Below are positions 39,160-42,717 of a DNA stretch of 42,717 bases, piece after piece (positions within the stretch are counted from its first letter, which is position 1; each line of letters opens with the position of its first letter). The notes beneath the pieces are model-generated. The model had not been told where the DNA came from, made no database searches, and was given only the letters and a program-made list of their open reading frames with translations. Position numbers and translations under genes: made by a program. This stretch comes from a virus. The stretch is from the IMG/VR virus record IMGVR_UViG_3300035695_000229, positions 1 to 42,717 of that record, one strand, 5' to 3'.

Positions 39160-39302
39160 TGGCCTCAATGTCTCTCGGTTTAAAACTTCCCTTCGCTCAA
39201 CGCGTCACACTTCCATCGGGTGATGTAATCTACGACGGAACCCGCGTTTCAAGCGGACGCGTGATCCACCCCACCACTCGTTTCATTGATCGGAGAGTAT
39301 GA
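39159..39302 (+). CDS. Very small protein, 47 aa, coupled to the tailspike
   Basis: ATG 39159 overlaps the preceding TGA, and its own stop overlaps the tailspike ATG (ATGA). It begins MASMSLGLKLPFAQRVTLPSG and ends RFIDRRV. The double coupling argues that it is translated. The role is unknown; small peptides of this kind occur before spike genes. Confidence 0.5.
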   Translation: MASMSLGLKLPFAQRVTLPSGDVIYDGTRVSSGRVIHPTTRFIDRRV

Positions 39303-41296
39303 TGGATCATCTGCCTAGTGTTTTCACCGGAGGCAATCTCCGCGACAAGATCAATGAAATCATCGATGCGGCGGCGCTCAAGAGCCGGTTGGTGGCATGT
39401 GTGGAAGATTTCGGAATTATCCTATGGACGTCTTTTGACGCGGTCACAGGGTATCCGACAGGGGTATTTCCCGATCACAGCCCAGCGTATCAGGCACTTG
39501 CCACCGCTCTCGGGGGTGTTGGTGGCGGGGTCATCACGTGCAGAACAACAGGCGCGATTATTTTTGGTTCGTCCATCGTTTCGCCTATGGGCGTGCATCA
39601 TCGCTTCAGTAATCGGAAGCGGCCATTTGTCAGCGTTGGTGTTTATGATTGGGCGGGAACCGTTAGGCTTATACCCAGCGCAACCGGTGTTTTCAAGAAA
39701 TCCGATGGCACAAATCAGTCCGTTGCTGTCGATGGTCACTGTCGTGATGCCTTCCTGTTTTGGGGAAATATCGACCCAGCTGACCCCACGAACTACTTGA
39801 ATGCAGGCGGCATACCCGACATCGGCGTGGGAAGCATAAAAGACATCAATGTCTTTGGATCTCCGGTCAACGGGATTGGTATCGCTATCGTAGCGGGTGC
39901 TTATGTGTGTGAAGACTGGCGGGGGGATATGATCTCCTGCGCTGTGCGGCGGCAATTCGGTGGAAACTTCTACACTGATAAATTTTCCGCGCGTCGCTTC
40001 TCATTTCCGGTTCGCGCCGATAATACGACTAGGCTTATTGACGTTCGAGGGCTTGGTGACGGGCTGACCATCGATACGATCGAGTGTGGTGTTTGGAACG
40101 ATGGGACGATCGATCAGCCGGCGGTCGGTATTGAAGCATCTAACACGCGCGCCGGCGTGGTTAGAAACGTCATAAACGGTATCCATACCTTTACGAAGTC
40201 GTGCATTGACATCTCGTCTCTGCACATCGAAAGCGGTCAAGTTATTTTGGATGGTTTTCAAGGCACCGTTCGGGATTCATGGATCTTCAACGACGGGGTA
40301 AGAAACCCGATTTTGGTCAAAAATTCGCAATCCGGCAACGGCGATAGAACGTCATGGTCTTTCGGCGGGCTAAGGTTTGTCGCTCAACCCAATTGGAACG
40401 TCCATGGGGCATCCGGATGGCCAGTAGCTGAGGTAATGGATATCTATCTCGACACTGGTTCCGGCTCTCAAGAAATTATCGATGAGGGAACAAGCCGTCG
40501 TATCGTGGCTGTTAATGGCCAGCTCGACAAGACGACAGTGCTCCATCCTCTGATCGGTGATAGCAACGGCCGATTGGCGGACTTGGCCTCCTACGGGCCA
40601 ATGCTACAGTCCAAGGTATCGCGCATAAATCAAGGCAAGGTGTCGGTCACAGGTGTGGTCGACTCTTCTGGCGTATTCAATGGGATGACGATCGGCACCT
40701 TCACCGCGACAGCCGGCGGGATGTCGTTTAAGGCCGCGACCGCGACATACTATTACCAGGCGCAGCTGGTGTTTGATGTCACGAGGAAGATCGGTCGTGG
40801 AATCACAGGATCTCCGGCGGCTGTTTCAGTGGCGGCAACGAACGGTGCGGCTGTGCTGCCGCAGCTGACGTTCGACCTGTCTGGCATGTCGAGCGAAGGT
40901 GGGTACTTCATCCGCGTTTATCGTGGATCGGCTGATGGCAGCTATGACAAATATGCTGATATCCCGGTTGCCTCTATTAAATATGCTTGGGATGACGGCA
41001 ATTGTATAGCGTCAATCCCATGGAAAACGCGGGCGGCGGGCGTGGCTGACACCCTCAACTCCGGTCTTACCGGCACCGGCTCGCGGCTGGTGCTGGAAGC
41101 TGGGGGCATTGTGGCCAAGGGTGTCGCTTCGAGAACGCCAACAGTGGGTACGTGGAAACAGGGCGATAAGACTGAGTTGCTTGCACAAACTGCCGATGGC
41201 AACAACATGGTGATCGAGGGCGCGACATGCACTGTTGCAGGCACCCCAGGAACCTTTGTTGATCGCAGGTTCTCGACGGTAAGCCCGGCGGTCTGA
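39299..41296 (+). CDS. Tailspike/receptor-binding protein, 665 aa
   Basis: This is a large protein at the end of the tail module. The central part (about residues 130-400) has repeated short beta segments with Gly/Asn/Asp turns (INVFGSPVNGIGIAIVAGAYVCEDW, IDTIECGVWND, VVRNVINGIHTF, LHIESGQVILDGFQGTVRDSWIFNDG), the look of a right-handed beta-helix. The C-terminal third is a separate beta-rich region (GMTIGTFTATAGGMSFKAATATYYYQAQL...). It probably binds or degrades a host surface polysaccharide. The codon use is more A+T-rich than in the baseplate genes, which suggests a recently exchanged module. No catalytic residues could be assigned. Confidence 0.7.
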   Translation: MMDHLPSVFTGGNLRDKINEIIDAAALKSRLVACVEDFGIILWTSFDAVTGYPTGVFPDHSPAYQALATALGGVGGGVITCRTTGAIIFGSSIVSPMGVHHRFSNRKRPFVSVGVYDWAGTVRLIPSATGVFKKSDGTNQSVAVDGHCRDAFLFWGNIDPADPTNYLNAGGIPDIGVGSIKDINVFGSPVNGIGIAIVAGAYVCEDWRGDMISCAVRRQFGGNFYTDKFSARRFSFPVRADNTTRLIDVRGLGDGLTIDTIECGVWNDGTIDQPAVGIEASNTRAGVVRNVINGIHTFTKSCIDISSLHIESGQVILDGFQGTVRDSWIFNDGVRNPILVKNSQSGNGDRTSWSFGGLRFVAQPNWNVHGASGWPVAEVMDIYLDTGSGSQEIIDEGTSRRIVAVNGQLDKTTVLHPLIGDSNGRLADLASYGPMLQSKVSRINQGKVSVTGVVDSSGVFNGMTIGTFTATAGGMSFKAATATYYYQAQLVFDVTRKIGRGITGSPAAVSVAATNGAAVLPQLTFDLSGMSSEGGYFIRVYRGSADGSYDKYADIPVASIKYAWDDGNCIASIPWKTRAAGVADTLNSGLTGTGSRLVLEAGGIVAKGVASRTPTVGTWKQGDKTELLAQTADGNNMVIEGATCTVAGTPGTFVDRRFSTVSPAV

Positions 41297-41622
41297 TACC
41301 CTGACAAGCCACTCTTCGTTGGCGATGAAAAAGTCACAACTATTATTGCGCAACGTGGTGTTGTCTGTCTGCACATCATGATGCTGGAATAGCGACTAAC
41401 CCCCGCCCCTAAATTAATTGGGGGTGGGTCGCCCTAAAATCTTGACCGTTTTTCGAAATATGCGGTTTGGGCAGCAAATGGATTTGTAGACGGATGCCGG
41501 GGCTTGCGCCCCGAAGCGGGGTCAAGTTTGGCGACCGAACCCGCTGACAGTGAAAAGAGATAACCGTCACACCCGTGCCCTGCAGGGCGGAGGCTGTTTG
41601 ACAGACTCTCTAGGTTTTTGAA
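41297..41622. other. 326-bp gap before the methylase, with hairpins and no clear gene
   Basis: A GC stem (CCCC 41406-41409, GGGG 41420-41423, with outer pairs from 41402 and 41428) could end transcription of the tailspike gene. Closer to the methylase, GGGGC-TTGC-GCCCC (41499-41512) can be replaced by an alternative pairing of CTTG 41503-41506 with CAAG 41523-41526 around GCCCC/GGGG, so two exclusive folds exist. Short coding-like fragments in two frames recall Mu Com but do not form a gene. Confidence 0.5.
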
Positions 41623-42429
41623 ATGGTGAATCGGAATGAATTTTTGGATGTGCCGCCGGCACAGCCAGTTGCTGCGTGGATGGGCGGCAAAAGGGCACTT
41701 GCACCGCGACTGGTGAAGATGATCGGAGAGACGCCACACCAGGTCTACGCGGAGCCGTTTGTCGGGATGGGAGGGGTATTCTTCCGCCGCCGGCAGGCGG
41801 CCAGGGCGAAGGTCATCAACGACCGCAACGGGGATGTGACAAATCTCTTTCGCATCCTTCAGCGTCACTATCCACAGTTCATGGATACGCTGAAATTCCA
41901 GATCACCTCACGCCGCGAGTTCGATCGGCTGAAGGCATGTGACCCGAAGACGCTCACAGATCTGGAGCGCGCTGCGCGTTTCCTATACCTCCAGCGTCTG
42001 GCGTTTGGCGGCAAGGCGCACGGCCAGAATTTTGGGGTCAGTGCCGATCGGCCGGCGCGCTTTAACCTGACAAAACTGGCTCCACTCCTGGAGGACGCGC
42101 ACGAGCGGCTCTCAGGTGTCACAATCGAGAACCTGGACTGGCTGGAGTTCGTCGACCGCTATGACCGGCCGACAACACTTTTCTACCTCGATCCTCCATA
42201 TTGGGGCTGTGAAGACGACTACGGTAAACTGTTGTTTGACCGCGATCAGTTTACGGTGATCGCAGACCGTCTCGGGCGGATCAAAGGAGCATTCATCCTG
42301 TCGATCAATGATGTGCCGGAGATCCGTGAGTTATTCGGCCATTTCACGCTTGAAGAGGTCGGGCTTCAATACACCGTTGGTGGCGGCTCTGGTTCGGCTG
42401 CGCGTGAGCTAATTATTAGAGGGCCTTGA
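41623..42429 (+). CDS. dam: D12-class DNA adenine N6-methyltransferase
   Basis: This 268-aa enzyme transfers a methyl group from S-adenosylmethionine to adenine in DNA. Motif I is AEPFVGMGG (residues 43-51), motif IV is DPPY (190-193), and AWMGGKRALAPRLVKMIGE near the start is the usual D12 opening. The target site cannot be read from the sequence. It lies where Mu carries mom, the DNA modification gene, so it probably protects phage DNA from restriction. It starts at ATG 41623, with no strong ribosome-binding site, behind a structured leader. Confidence 0.93.
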   Translation: MVNRNEFLDVPPAQPVAAWMGGKRALAPRLVKMIGETPHQVYAEPFVGMGGVFFRRRQAARAKVINDRNGDVTNLFRILQRHYPQFMDTLKFQITSRREFDRLKACDPKTLTDLERAARFLYLQRLAFGGKAHGQNFGVSADRPARFNLTKLAPLLEDAHERLSGVTIENLDWLEFVDRYDRPTTLFYLDPPYWGCEDDYGKLLFDRDQFTVIADRLGRIKGAFILSINDVPEIRELFGHFTLEEVGLQYTVGGGSGSAARELIIRGP

Positions 42430-42476
42430 AGGCCCTTCAAATAGGCTTCAAATAGCCTTCAAAAGCCGTTTGAAGG
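42422..42476. repeat. Right CTTCAAA array with inverted copies
   Basis: CTTCAAA occurs at 42435-42441, 42446-42452 and 42457-42463, with exact 11-bp spacing. Inverted TTGAAGG-type copies flank it at 42427-42432 (overlapping the dam stop) and 42470-42476. The array matches the left array (1590-1642) in sequence and phase and has the same orientation on the plus strand. Confidence 0.8.
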
Positions 42477-42483
42477 ATTCGCA

Positions 42484-42717
42484 ATGGGAAGGCTGAAATA
42501 TCGATGGGCGCGGACGTGGCCGGATAAGAAGAACGATTACGTTGCCGACGACCAGGATCGCATCTTTGGCCGGATCTATCTGCATCCCGACAATGTACGC
42601 TGGCAATGGTTCCTCAACGGCGACGGTCTGCCACAGAGCACAGGGTTCACCGAGTCCAAGGATGCAGCCGCAGCAGCCCTAGAGGCCGCCTATTCGTCCC
42701 TTAAGCCTGAATCGTGA
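42484..42717 (+). CDS. Hypothetical protein, 77 aa, at the right edge
   Basis: ATG 42484 is preceded by GAAGGA about 7 nt upstream. The product (YRWARTWPDKKNDYVADDQDRIFGRIYLHPDNVRWQWFLNG, then a helical AAAAALEAAYSSL) is of unknown family. Trp-rich small proteins of this shape are common in rhizobial genomes and phages. Its stop is the last codon of the window, so I cannot tell whether it is the last phage gene or lies beyond the prophage end. Confidence 0.65.
   Translation: MGRLKYRWARTWPDKKNDYVADDQDRIFGRIYLHPDNVRWQWFLNGDGLPQSTGFTESKDAAAAALEAAYSSLKPES

Noticed and set aside
1-42717. CRISPR arrays, tRNA or rRNA genes
   Set aside because: No regularly spaced repeat-spacer arrays, no cloverleaf-like or rRNA-like sequences were seen on reading either strand.

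Overview
The window is almost entirely one Mu-like (transposable, myovirus-type) prophage of about 41 kb in a high-GC alphaproteobacterium. A rhizobial (Hyphomicrobiales) host is inferred from base composition, codon use, the IS5/IS427-type element beside the prophage and the style of the phage proteins; nothing in the window fixes the species. The phage genes follow the Mu order: repressor, Ner-like regulator, transposase A, ATPase B, GemA and Mor, then lysis, terminase/portal/head, and tail. The window ends exactly at the stop codon of a small gene, so the true right terminus of the prophage may lie beyond it.

Region by region. (1) Positions 1-1316 hold accessory or host DNA: the 3' end of a serine recombinase, a 70-aa orphan, and an IS5-family transposase that needs a -1 frameshift. 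(2) Positions 1317-1866 carry no gene but are rich in structure: a CGGG motif repeated every 10 bp, four CTTCAAA iterons (three at exact 11-bp spacing), a 10-bp-arm palindrome and a 19-bp inverted repeat. I read this as the left end of the prophage. (3) Positions 1867-2930 are the leftward lysogeny genes (an 80-aa orphan and an XRE/S24 repressor), facing the rightward early operon across an operator-like control region (2931-3055). (4) Positions 3056-14423 are the early operon: a Ner-like regulator, a DnaA-C-terminus-like protein, a ParB-domain protein, MuA, MuB, DUF3164, an HNH nuclease, GemA, small zinc-binding proteins and a Mor-family activator. Most genes are coupled by ATGA, TTGA or GTGA overlaps. 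(5) Positions 14527-17134 hold endolysin, holin, nested Rz/Rz1, a DksA-like protein, gp25 and gp26. (6) Positions 17142-25070 hold terminases, portal, gp30, gpG, protease/scaffold I/Z, a decoration-type protein and capsid T. (7) Positions 25163-37468 hold head completion and the whole contractile tail (sheath, tube, chaperones with a T TTT TTA frameshift, tape measure, gpN, gpP, spike gp45, gp46-48). (8) Positions 37480-41296 are a fibre/tailspike module, partly AT-richer and so probably exchanged. (9) Positions 41623-42429 hold a D12-class adenine methylase where Mu has mom, followed by a second CTTCAAA array and a last small ORF.

The most interesting signals are non-coding. A dyad CCGCC-N6-GGCGG followed by GCATG occurs in front of lysozyme, protease I and gp46. 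These correspond to three blocks at or near the Mu late promoters, so the dyad may be the target of the phage's Mor-like activator. CTTCAAA iterons with 11-bp phasing occur at the left end, close to the centre (20.9-21.1 kb) and near the right end. A 68-aa gene between capsid T and gp35 lies between two near-identical 75-bp terminator-plus-leader repeats, the layout expected of an excisable moron. All functional names come from reading motifs and gene order by eye; no database search was run.
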